Assembly (NCBI GenBank): GCA_003168265.1 | Contig: PMSV01000019.1 | Span: forward strand, 408,844 to 472,843 | Direction: 5' to 3' | DNA length: 64,000 nt | Source: Chitinophagaceae bacterium | Lineage (GTDB): Bacteria; Bacteroidota; Bacteroidia; Chitinophagales; Chitinophagaceae | The notes under the pieces: model-generated | What the model saw: the letters and a program-made list of their open reading frames with translations, nothing else | Told to the model about the DNA's origin: nothing | Database searches by the model: none | Translations under genes and position numbers: made by a program | Part shown: piece after piece, positions 7,811 to 15,311 of the stretch | Position numbering within the stretch: position 1 is the stretch's first letter | How the letters are laid out: the number at the start of each line of letters is the position of its first letter

Positions 7811-8185
7811 TGGTGGAGGTGAAGGGATTCGAACCCTTGTCCAAACATATTCTCCAAAAGCTTTCTACATGCTTATCCGTTCATTGATTGTCGGGAGCAG
7901 ACAGGGAAACGGCAAACCGATCTGACCCTTAGCTGGATGGTCTTAAGCCCGGGTCACAGCCTTCCCGGGCAGCATTCTGTATTTGGTTTTGAGTCGGCAG
8001 CGGAGCCTGGTAACAGAACAACCTGCTCAACGCGGCCCTAATGACTACCTAATCACTGATTAAGCGGCCATGGCATACTGAGTATTGCCATTTGAATGTT
8101 GAATATTCAGATTAACGTGCTAATTATACAACGCACGACATGCTTACACTTTCAAAGACCTACGCTGTCAAAACCAGGCACCCCC
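7811..8185 (-). ncRNA. ssrA: transfer-messenger RNA (tmRNA)
   Basis: The 5' end reads GGGGGTGCCTGG (complement of 8174-8185) and the 3' end reads CACCTCCACCA (complement of 7811-7821). They pair as the tRNA-like acceptor stem, with the CCA encoded. The T arm GGTTCGAATCCC sits just inside the 3' end. The tag frame (complement of 8060-8089) encodes GNTQYAMAA followed by TAA; the YAMAA ending fits Bacteroidota proteolysis tags. tmRNA with SmpB rescues stalled ribosomes and tags the nascent chain for degradation. The exact resume codon is inferred. An integrase fragment lies next to its 3' end, so this locus has acted as an attachment site. Confidence 0.95.
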
Positions 8186-8295
8186 GGAAAATTGATAACT
8201 GCAAATATAACATCTTAACAACCGAATGGTTGAAGCCCTATCACACGCTCCAGTCCGAGTCCCAGTATACGCCCCAACCGTAGCGCTACCCCCAC

Positions 8296-9645
8296 TCACT
8301 TAAACAATCTCAAAATATCGAGACCCAATGCATATACCATGACGCCAAGCAGCAGGAACATCCCCGCCATTTGTGCATATTCGATGAACTTATCCCCCGG
8401 TTTTCGGCCAGTGATCATTTCAAAGATCACGAATAGTGCATGTCCTCCGTCAAGTGCGGGAATGGGTAATATATTCAAAAGACTAAGAACAAGAGAGAAG
8501 AAGGCCGTGAGCGACCAGAAGCTCTGCCAGTCCCAAACAGGAGCAAACAGCTTTCCAAAACTGATCACACTGCCAAGCGATTCATTCGTATTGACCTTCC
8601 CACTGAAGATCAGTTTCAGTTGCAGCCAGTAAGATTGCAGGGTCTCCTTGCTTTTGGAGAGTCCGGCGGGAATAGATTCTGCAAGCGTATATTTAATCGT
8701 CTTTACCTGAAAGGAGCTGTCCTTTGGCTCAACCGGGTAGATACCCAGGAATCCCTGAGCCAGGCTTGCCGTCTTTTCTAATGTGTCCTTCCCCCTTACG
8801 ACAACCATAGTGATCGTCTTTCCCCTGTTCTTTCGAATTTCATTTCTGAATCCGCTGTAGAAGGGAACGGCGATCCCATTGACAGAAAGGATCTTGTCAT
8901 ATTTTTGCAAGCCAGCCGAATCGGCTGCACTTTTTTTCATTACCGTATCAATACCTTCAAATGGGATATTGATGTCGATGAATGCAATGGCCTTTGCGCT
9001 GATTGCCTTTCTGGCAAAATCCTCCGGCACATCGATTCTGACCTTTTGCCCCTTCCGTTCCACATCGATGATTTTAGCGCCATGAAGGATCACATAAAGC
9101 GGAATGGTTTTAAATTTTTCAATGTATTGACTATCCACATCGAGGATCTTATCCCCGTCACGAAGACCGATACTTTGTGCAAGGGAATCCGTCGCGATCC
9201 CGTATTTAAGTGTGCCGGTAGGAACATAGGAATCTCCCCAATGCCAGGCCATCATGGTATAAATCAGGAAACCCAGGATCAGGTTGACTGCGACACCCGC
9301 CACCATTATTATTAGGCGTTGATAAGCCGGTTTGCTGCGGAACTCCCAGGGCTGGGGCGGTTGTTTGAGCTGTTCCTTGTCCATACTCTCATCGATCATT
9401 CCGGAGATCTTGACATAGCCTCCGAATGGAATCCAGCCCAGGCCATATTCAGTTTCGCCAATCTTTCGCTTAAAAAGGGAAAACCAGGGATTGAAGAAAA
9501 GATAAAATTTTTCCACCCGGCATTTGAACCATTTGGCGGTCAGGAAGTGCCCTAGTTCGTGAAGCACTACGATGATTGAAATAGATAATACGAATTGGCC
9601 GGCTTTGATGCCTACTTCTGTCCAATTAACAGCAATAAATGTCAT
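8296..9645 (-). CDS. rseP: RIP metalloprotease (site-2 protease)
   Basis: A 449-residue membrane zinc protease. HELGH at residues 29-33 gives two zinc ligands and the catalytic Glu. The C-terminal LPIPALDGGHALF motif supplies the Asp ligand. Two PDZ-like regions (about 130-200 and 210-290) lie between, and membrane segments are visible at the N-terminus (about 12-28), about 110-130 and near the C-terminus. The family cleaves anti-sigma factors and other membrane substrates within the bilayer. Several FecR/ECF-type loci occur in this genome. It is followed, about 100 bases away on the same strand, by gene order rseP-dxr that is common in Bacteroidota; transcription runs dxr then rseP. Confidence 0.93.
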   Translation of the reverse strand: MTFIAVNWTEVGIKAGQFVLSISIIVVLHELGHFLTAKWFKCRVEKFYLFFNPWFSLFKRKIGETEYGLGWIPFGGYVKISGMIDESMDKEQLKQPPQPWEFRSKPAYQRLIIMVAGVAVNLILGFLIYTMMAWHWGDSYVPTGTLKYGIATDSLAQSIGLRDGDKILDVDSQYIEKFKTIPLYVILHGAKIIDVERKGQKVRIDVPEDFARKAISAKAIAFIDINIPFEGIDTVMKKSAADSAGLQKYDKILSVNGIAVPFYSGFRNEIRKNRGKTITMVVVRGKDTLEKTASLAQGFLGIYPVEPKDSSFQVKTIKYTLAESIPAGLSKSKETLQSYWLQLKLIFSGKVNTNESLGSVISFGKLFAPVWDWQSFWSLTAFFSLVLSLLNILPIPALDGGHALFVIFEMITGRKPGDKFIEYAQMAGMFLLLGVMVYALGLDILRLFK

Positions 9646-9747
9646 ATCCTGTAAACCGATGGTTTTAATTGATTAAAAGAAGGAGCCGGGCTCTTTCAGA
9701 TCATTTAAACGAAATAACCGGATTCCTATTTGATTCATCCTCTGGAG

Positions 9748-10917
9748 TTATAGTTTGATCAGGGAAGCCGCAAAATTACGGGCCTCCGCATCGCTGTCAA
9801 AATATTCTTCCAGGGATGGTTGCGCAATAAAAGGGATCTTTTCCATGGTCCTTTCAATAAGGTCTGTCATGTCCAAAAAACCGATCCGGTTGCGAAGAAA
9901 AGCATAAACGGCGATTTCATTGGCGGCATTCAACACAGACGGCAAATTTCCACCTTTATTGAGCGCTTCTGTGGCCAGAGAAAGATTACGGAAAGTCTTG
10001 ATATCGGGCTCCTCAAAAGTTAAAGCGTTGGGTTTCTTATAGTCATATCTGGGGAAGCGGTTAGCAATCCTATAGGGAAAAGCTAGTGCATACTGAATTG
10101 GAAGCTTCATGTCCGGCAACCCCATTTGAGCTTTGATGCTCCCATCTTCGAACTGTACAAAACTATGAAGTATACTCTGGGGATGGATAACTACCTGAAT
10201 CTGGTCTGGCCTTAGATTGAATAGCCATTTGGCTTCGATCATTTCCAGCCCCTTATTCATCAGGGTTGCAGAATCGACAGAGATTTTTGCACCCATGCTC
10301 CAATTCGGATGCTGCAATGCATGATCCCTTTTGACATTGACCAGAAAATTCGGTTTTCTGCCCAGGAAAGGGCCGCCCGAAGCAGTGAGTATTACTTTTT
10401 CTATTTTGTTCCTGGTTTCACCCACCAGGCATTGAAATATCGCTGAATGTTCTGAGTCCACCGGAATGATGGGCACTTTATTTTCCACTGCCCGTTTCAT
10501 AACATAGTCTCCGGCAACCACCAGGGTCTCTTTATTAGCAAGCGCTATAGCTTTTCCGCTTTCCACGGCCTGCAAGGTCGGTTTCAGCCCCGCAAACCCT
10601 ACTATGGCAGCCAGCATCATATCGTAACAATCCATGGCCGCGACTTCTTCTAACGCGGTCTCTCCAACATATACTTTTGTATCCGTAGTGGCAAGGGCTT
10701 GTTTTACTTTATTGCTTTTTTTCTCATCCCCAATGACGACTATATTAGGTTTGAATTTCAAAGCCTGCATGATGAGCAGGTCTTCATTGTTTTGGGCAGT
10801 CAGAACGGCCGGATAGAAAATATCAGGATGCGAAGCGATCACGTCAAGCGCCTGTCTTCCGATAGAACCAGTAGAACCGAATATGGCAATTTTTTTTACA
10901 GGCGGTTTATTCCCCAT
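9748..10917 (-). CDS. dxr: 1-deoxy-D-xylulose 5-phosphate reductoisomerase
   Basis: A 389-residue cytosolic enzyme of the MEP isoprenoid pathway; it rearranges and reduces DXP to 2-C-methyl-erythritol 4-phosphate using NADPH. The N-terminal Rossmann motif GSTGSIGRQALDVI (about residues 13-26), the LANKETLV segment, PVDSEHSAIFQ metal/substrate region, the flexible-loop region ASGGPF and HPNWSMGAKISVDSATLMNKGLE are all present. Length is normal for the family. It is 102 bases upstream of rseP on the same strand, so they may share a transcript. Confidence 0.96.
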   Translation of the reverse strand: MGNKPPVKKIAIFGSTGSIGRQALDVIASHPDIFYPAVLTAQNNEDLLIMQALKFKPNIVVIGDEKKSNKVKQALATTDTKVYVGETALEEVAAMDCYDMMLAAIVGFAGLKPTLQAVESGKAIALANKETLVVAGDYVMKRAVENKVPIIPVDSEHSAIFQCLVGETRNKIEKVILTASGGPFLGRKPNFLVNVKRDHALQHPNWSMGAKISVDSATLMNKGLEMIEAKWLFNLRPDQIQVVIHPQSILHSFVQFEDGSIKAQMGLPDMKLPIQYALAFPYRIANRFPRYDYKKPNALTFEEPDIKTFRNLSLATEALNKGGNLPSVLNAANEIAVYAFLRNRIGFLDMTDLIERTMEKIPFIAQPSLEEYFDSDAEARNFAASLIKL

Positions 10918-10975
10918 GCATCGAATTTAAAGACTTAAAAGTAATGAAATAAGGGGTTTTGCCTGGTAAATTGCT

Positions 10976-12466
10976 TCAAACATATTTTTCCAGTTGATCA
11001 GCCAGGACCCGGTCATTGCTTAAGCGTGGAATCTTATTCTGACCTCCCAATTTACCGATGGACTTCATATAATCGATAAAACCGTTATGGCGGACGGATC
11101 TGATTTTTAAGGGCTGCAGGATATGGCCGCAGATCAGGTCATTGTAATAAATGTTCTTTCCACGCAGATTGGCATCCACTTTCCCGGCAAAATGCCGCAT
11201 ATCTTCAGGATTGTTTTCAAATTCTACGAACCACTCGTGATAGGATTTACCTTCAGCTTGCTGAATCATCGGGGCCACGGTAAACTCTCGGATCTGCAGC
11301 CCCTCTTCCTGTGCGGCCTTCATCAGACTGTATTCCACTTCCTCGCCAATCACATGTTCCCCAAAAGCGGAGATAAAATGTTTTATCCGGCCGGTTACCA
11401 ATAATTTATAAGGATTGGTAGAGATGAATTTGACTGTATCGCCGATATTATAAGACCAGAGCCCGGCATTGCTGCTGACGACCATAGCATATTGCTGACC
11501 CAATTGCACCTCTCTTAGGTTCAACCTTTGCGGATTTTCCAGACCCAATTCTGCTACCTGGATGAATTCAAAGAAAATCCCGCTATCGGTGTTAAGCAGA
11601 AGCCCTTCTTCCTTTTGCGAATCCTGGAACGCAAAAAATCCTTCCGAAGCAGGAAAGGTCTCGATCGCATCAACATTCTTTCCGATCGTTTCAAAGAGCT
11701 TTGCCTTATAGGGTTCAAAGTTCACCCCGCCATGCACGATCACAGAAAAATTTGGAAAAAGATCCTTTACCGGCTTTCCCCCCACTTCAACAAGGCGATC
11801 AAAATACATCTGCATCCATGGAGGAATGCCACTGATCAGAGACATATCCTGGCGGATGGTCTCGTCCACTATCTTGTCCAGTTTGGTCTCCCAGTCATCG
11901 ATGCAATTGGTTTCATAACAGGGCAATTGGTTTGTCCGTAAATAATTCGGGACATGGTGATTGACGATACCGCTCAATCGGCCTGTGGGAATTCCTCCGA
12001 TCCTCTCAAGTTCGGGCGAACCCGATAGGAAGATCAGCTTGCGGTCAGCAAAATCAGTATTGCCCGTTTCTGCCATATAACAAAGAAGCGCATTTCGGGC
12101 GGTATTGATATGGTTGCTGATCGAGTCTTTCGTGATAGGAATATATTTTACTCCACTTACCGTGCCGGAGGTTTTCGCAAAATAGATAGGTAACCCCTTC
12201 CAAAGCACATTGTGCTTTCCTTCTTTTATCAGTTGAATGTATTGCTTGAATTGCTCATAATCCCTGACAGGGACCTGCTTTTTATAATCCTCGTAGGTCT
12301 TGATCGACTCAAACCCATGATCTTTACCAAAGACTGTTGCCGAGGCGGTCTTGATAAGGTCCCTGAAGATCGAATCCTGGTTAGAAAGCGCCGTAACGGC
12401 TCCCTTACGGATAGACTTAAAAATATAGGAAGCGAAAGGTTTCGCAAAGAAAGATTTGAATTTCAT
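10976..12466 (-). CDS. GH3 auxin-responsive promoter family protein (acyl-adenylate-type)
   Basis: A 496-residue protein related to plant GH3 acyl-amido synthetases (ANL-like adenylating enzymes). Visible motifs include YFAKTSGTVSGVKYIPIT (phosphate-binding loop, about residues 104-121), ETFPASEGFFAF and YNIGDTVKF with the following VTGRIKHFISAFGEHV. Plant members join acids to amino acids; the bacterial substrate is unknown. Bacteroidota genomes usually carry one copy. It is divergent from rplU across about 240 bases and 58 bases upstream of dxr on the same strand. No truncation is seen. Confidence 0.88.
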   Translation of the reverse strand: MKFKSFFAKPFASYIFKSIRKGAVTALSNQDSIFRDLIKTASATVFGKDHGFESIKTYEDYKKQVPVRDYEQFKQYIQLIKEGKHNVLWKGLPIYFAKTSGTVSGVKYIPITKDSISNHINTARNALLCYMAETGNTDFADRKLIFLSGSPELERIGGIPTGRLSGIVNHHVPNYLRTNQLPCYETNCIDDWETKLDKIVDETIRQDMSLISGIPPWMQMYFDRLVEVGGKPVKDLFPNFSVIVHGGVNFEPYKAKLFETIGKNVDAIETFPASEGFFAFQDSQKEEGLLLNTDSGIFFEFIQVAELGLENPQRLNLREVQLGQQYAMVVSSNAGLWSYNIGDTVKFISTNPYKLLVTGRIKHFISAFGEHVIGEEVEYSLMKAAQEEGLQIREFTVAPMIQQAEGKSYHEWFVEFENNPEDMRHFAGKVDANLRGKNIYYNDLICGHILQPLKIRSVRHNGFIDYMKSIGKLGGQNKIPRLSNDRVLADQLEKYV

Positions 12467-12677
12467 ACAGTTTCACTCAATATGGCAAGATGGCAAATCT
12501 AAGAACCTGAATTAGTTATAAATTCTTCCGGGGATTATCTTCCTGTTAAAAAAATTCCTCAAAACACAACTGTTGATCCTCGGGCAGCGGAAAAGTAGGC
12601 TATTTCAGGCATCTTACAAAAAGCCCCCGGGCTATCATTTTTTTGGAATGATCCTTCTGATTTTCATTTAATACCCG

Positions 12678-12685
12678 TACATTTG
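12678..12685 (+). promoter_or_regulatory. -7 promoter box of rplU-rpmA
   Basis: TACATTTG at 12678-12685 matches the Bacteroidota -7 consensus TAnnTTTG and lies 20 bases before the rplU ATG. A -33 element at ideal spacing is not obvious; TTTTGG at 12641-12646 is farther away than usual. Confidence 0.6.
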
Positions 12686-12705
12686 CAGCCCTAATATCGA
12701 ATAAT

Positions 12706-13008
12706 ATGCTAGCAGTTGTTAAAATAGGCGGACAGCAGTTTACGGTAAAGAATGACCAGACCCTTTATGTTCCTCATGTAGAAGGCAAACAAGGTGATAA
12801 AGTCGAATTCTCCGATGTTCTCCTCGTCAATAACGATGGAAATCTAAGTGCAGGTATTGAGGCAAAAGCCACCATAAAAGCGGAAATTCTTGGCCAGGTC
12901 AAAGGAGACAAGGTCATCGCTTTTAAAATGAAAAAAAGAAAAGGATTCCGTAAGAAACACGGGCATCGCACTCACTACACTAAAATTAAAATCGAAAGCA
13001 TCGCATAA
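12706..13008 (+). CDS. rplU: 50S ribosomal protein L21
   Basis: 100 residues beginning MLAVVKIGGQQFTVKNDQTL, the canonical L21 N-terminus, with FKMKKRKGFRKKHGHRTHYT at the rRNA-binding C-terminal end. Normal length. First gene of the rplU-rpmA operon; rpmA starts 31 bases downstream. A -7 promoter box is seen just upstream. Confidence 0.97.
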   Translation: MLAVVKIGGQQFTVKNDQTLYVPHVEGKQGDKVEFSDVLLVNNDGNLSAGIEAKATIKAEILGQVKGDKVIAFKMKKRKGFRKKHGHRTHYTKIKIESIA

Positions 13009-13039
13009 AAGCTGACTTTCTAAAAACAAATCGCAAATC

Positions 13040-13306
13040 ATGGCACATAAAAAAGGCGAAGGCAGCGTGAAAAATGGTCGTGACTCCCAGAGCAAAAGAC
13101 TGGGCGTAAAAATTTACGGAGGCCAGGCAGCTCTGTCAGGTAATATAATATTGCGCCAGCGCGGCACAGAATACCATGCAGGGAAAAATGTAGGAGTAGG
13201 AAAAGACTTCACATTGTTTGCACTCTCTGACGGAGTCGTTGAATTTAAGAGGGGAAAAAGGGACAGAACATTGGTTAGCGTGAAACCTTTGGAAGTTACA
13301 GCTTAA
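13040..13306 (+). CDS. rpmA: 50S ribosomal protein L27
   Basis: 88 residues beginning [20 protein letters not shown], with [23 protein letters not shown] further on, the conserved L27 signatures. The N-terminus starts directly with MAHKKG, so there is no Firmicutes-type cleavable extension. The N-terminal tail of L27 reaches the peptidyl-transferase centre. Operon partner of rplU. Confidence 0.97.
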   Translation: MAHKKGEGSVKNGRDSQSKRLGVKIYGGQAALSGNIILRQRGTEYHAGKNVGVGKDFTLFALSDGVVEFKRGKRDRTLVSVKPLEVTA

Positions 13307-13334
13307 AAAAAATTCCTAATATTTCAAAATTTTT

Positions 13335-13365
13335 TTTGGTTGTTCCAAAGAAGTTTCTACTTTTA
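13335..13365 (+). promoter_or_regulatory. promoter of the Lys/Ala-rich mini-gene
   Basis: TTTG at 13335-13338 and TACTTTTA at 13358-13365 are spaced 19 bases apart, close to the Bacteroidota -33/-7 arrangement. The downstream start codon is at 13407. This suggests that the mini-gene is transcribed separately from rplU-rpmA. Confidence 0.5.
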
Positions 13366-13406
13366 CTAGCGTAAATTGATTTACTAACCAATTAAATTCA
13401 AAAAAA

Positions 13407-13499
13407 ATGGCAACAGCAAAGAAAGCTGCTAAGAAAAAAGCTGTAAAAAAAGCTGCTCCTAAGAAGAAAGCCGCTAAGAAAGCTGCAAAAAAGAAATAA
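13407..13499 (+). CDS. 30-residue Lys/Ala-rich histone-H1-like mini-protein
   Basis: A very short gene: ATG at 13407, TAA at 13497-13499. The product is built almost only of Lys and Ala with one Pro, one Thr and one Val (starts MATAKKAAKKKAV, ends AAKKAAKKK), resembling the tails of histone H1-like proteins. Such a peptide would bind DNA or RNA non-specifically through charge. It has its own likely promoter and is followed within 32 bases by a good terminator, so it looks like a real, probably strongly expressed, single-gene unit. The function is inferred from composition only. Confidence 0.75.
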   Translation: MATAKKAAKKKAVKKAAPKKKAAKKAAKKK

Positions 13500-13530
13500 G
13501 TTATTTCTTTCCTTTAAGCAGAAAATATCA

Positions 13531-13564
13531 AAGTCCCGGGCTAAAGCCTGGGACTTTTCTTTTA
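13531..13564 (+). terminator. intrinsic terminator behind the mini-gene
   Basis: AAGTCCCGGGC-TAAA-GCCTGGGACTT followed by TTCTTTT. The 11-bp stem has one G-U pair. It lies 32 bases after the stop of the Lys/Ala-rich gene. Confidence 0.85.
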
Positions 13565-13640
13565 TTCCAATTCCTTCCTTAACCTTCTACAGAACTCTGC
13601 CAGCCACTATTTCAGTAAATTGCCGCCAAACCCATAAGAA

Positions 13641-15311
13641 ATGGCCATTGACAATTACGATATCGCAGAACAGTTCTCTCTTTTGTCCAAACTCATGGAT
13701 ATCCATGGTGAAAACTCATTTAAGGTCAAATCTTATTCCATAGCCGCCTTCACCATCGAGAAATTGCCCAAACAACTGACCGAAATGCAAGCTGCCGAAA
13801 TTTTTTCAGTAAAGGGCATCGGAGACGCCATTGGCAAAAAAATCCTGACTATCGTAGAGACGGGTGAACTCCCCCTGCTCAATGAATTCATTCAAAAGAC
13901 ACCGCCAGGTGTGATCGAAATGCTCCGGATAAAAGGACTAGGGCCAAAAAAGATCGCAACCATCTGGAAAGAAATGGAAATAGAGAGCATTGGCGAATTA
14001 CTTTATGCCTGCCAGGAAAACCGTCTTCTGCTTTATAAAGGTTTCGGGGAAAAAACCCAAAAAGCAGTTCACGACACTATTGAGTTTTTTCTCAAGAACC
14101 AGGGCAGTTGGCTCTATTCGGAAGCAGAGGCCATTGCACAGGCTTTAACCCAAAAATTATCTCTGGCAATTCCTGATGAAAAATGGGCCATTACAGGAGA
14201 CTTTCGCAGACAACTGGAAATTGTGGAAAAACTGGAATGGGTGACAACTGCTAAGGCTTCGGATCTGAAAGAACTGTGGATAGAGGAAGATTTTAGCATA
14301 GAGGAGGATGGCATCGAACGGATTGCCTTTAAGAGCCCGGAAAAGCTGAGGCTGGTATTTTATCCGACTAACCTTGAAAATTTTTATTCCGTTTTGTTTG
14401 AAAGATCTGCGAGCCCGGAATTCATGGAATCGTGGAAGAAAAAAACAGGATGGGATCATCAATTAGAATACCTAACGGAAGAATCAATATTTGAACAATT
14501 TAAAATCAATTTCATCCCGGCCTTCGAAAGGGAAACTGCAGTGATCATCGAAAAAGCTGCAGCCGCTCCCCTGGCCCAGACCATACAAATTTCTGATATC
14601 CTCTCCATTATACATAGTCACAGCAGGTGGAGCGATGGCTCACAAACACTGGAAGAAATGGCAGATGCATGTATCGAACAAGGTTTTGAATACCTTGTCA
14701 TCAGTGACCACAGCAAGAGCGCTTTCTATGCTAATGGCCTCAATGAAGAGCGAATTGGGGAACAACATCGCCAAATAGATGAACTCAATGAACGCTTAAG
14801 GCCATTTCGGATATTTAAGAGCATCGAATGTGATATTCTCAGTGACGGACAATTGGATTATTCAAATAAGATATTGGCCACTTTTGACCTGGTTATCGCC
14901 TCCATCCATTCCAATCTCAAAATGACGGAAGAAAAAGCAATGAACCGTCTTCTGAAGGCAATCGAGAACCCATATACCCGCATTCTCGGGCATATGACGG
15001 GCAGGCTATTGCTCAGTCGTCCGGGATACCCGGTCAATTACGAAAAGATCATCGATGCCTGTGCAGCCAACCAGGTAGTCATCGAACTAAACGCCCATCC
15101 CCGAAGACTTGATATGGACTGGCGTTGGATTGGAAAGGCTTTGGAAAAAGGGGTACTCATTTCCATAGATCCTGATGCCCATTCCATCGAAGGTTTTAAA
15201 GATATCCGATATGGTGTGCTTTCGGCCCAGAAAGCAGGTTTGACTAAATTTCAGAACCTCAGCAGTTTTAACCTCGATGAATTTGAACGGTTCCTAAAAA
15301 GTAAAAATTAA
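13641..15311 (+). CDS. PolX/PHP-type protein with degenerate polymerase site
   Basis: 556 residues in the bacterial PolX layout: N-terminal 8-kDa-like and helix-hairpin-helix segments (about 1-150, with VKGIGDAIGKKIL and IKGLGPKKIATIW), a nucleotidyltransferase-like region (about 160-300), and a C-terminal PHP phosphoesterase (about 318-550). The PHP metal ligands are present: HSHS at 325-328, 'ISDHSKSA', ECDIL, SIHSN, 'HMTGR' and DPDAH. In the polymerase part the GS-x-RR motif is GDFRR (about 186-190), but the following stretch (EIVEKLEWV) lacks the D-x-D catalytic aspartates. I infer a repair exonuclease/phosphoesterase rather than an active polymerase. It is convergent with the kinase gene and overlaps it by four bases. 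Confidence 0.88.
   Translation: MAIDNYDIAEQFSLLSKLMDIHGENSFKVKSYSIAAFTIEKLPKQLTEMQAAEIFSVKGIGDAIGKKILTIVETGELPLLNEFIQKTPPGVIEMLRIKGLGPKKIATIWKEMEIESIGELLYACQENRLLLYKGFGEKTQKAVHDTIEFFLKNQGSWLYSEAEAIAQALTQKLSLAIPDEKWAITGDFRRQLEIVEKLEWVTTAKASDLKELWIEEDFSIEEDGIERIAFKSPEKLRLVFYPTNLENFYSVLFERSASPEFMESWKKKTGWDHQLEYLTEESIFEQFKINFIPAFERETAVIIEKAAAAPLAQTIQISDILSIIHSHSRWSDGSQTLEEMADACIEQGFEYLVISDHSKSAFYANGLNEERIGEQHRQIDELNERLRPFRIFKSIECDILSDGQLDYSNKILATFDLVIASIHSNLKMTEEKAMNRLLKAIENPYTRILGHMTGRLLLSRPGYPVNYEKIIDACAANQVVIELNAHPRRLDMDWRWIGKALEKGVLISIDPDAHSIEGFKDIRYGVLSAQKAGLTKFQNLSSFNLDEFERFLKSKN

Noticed and set aside
13500..13570. CRISPR or other repeat array anywhere in the window, and the KA-rich gene as a mere low-complexity repeat
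   Set aside because: No spaced direct repeats of CRISPR size were seen in the window. The KA-rich frame has start, stop, promoter-like boxes and terminator, so it was kept as a gene.
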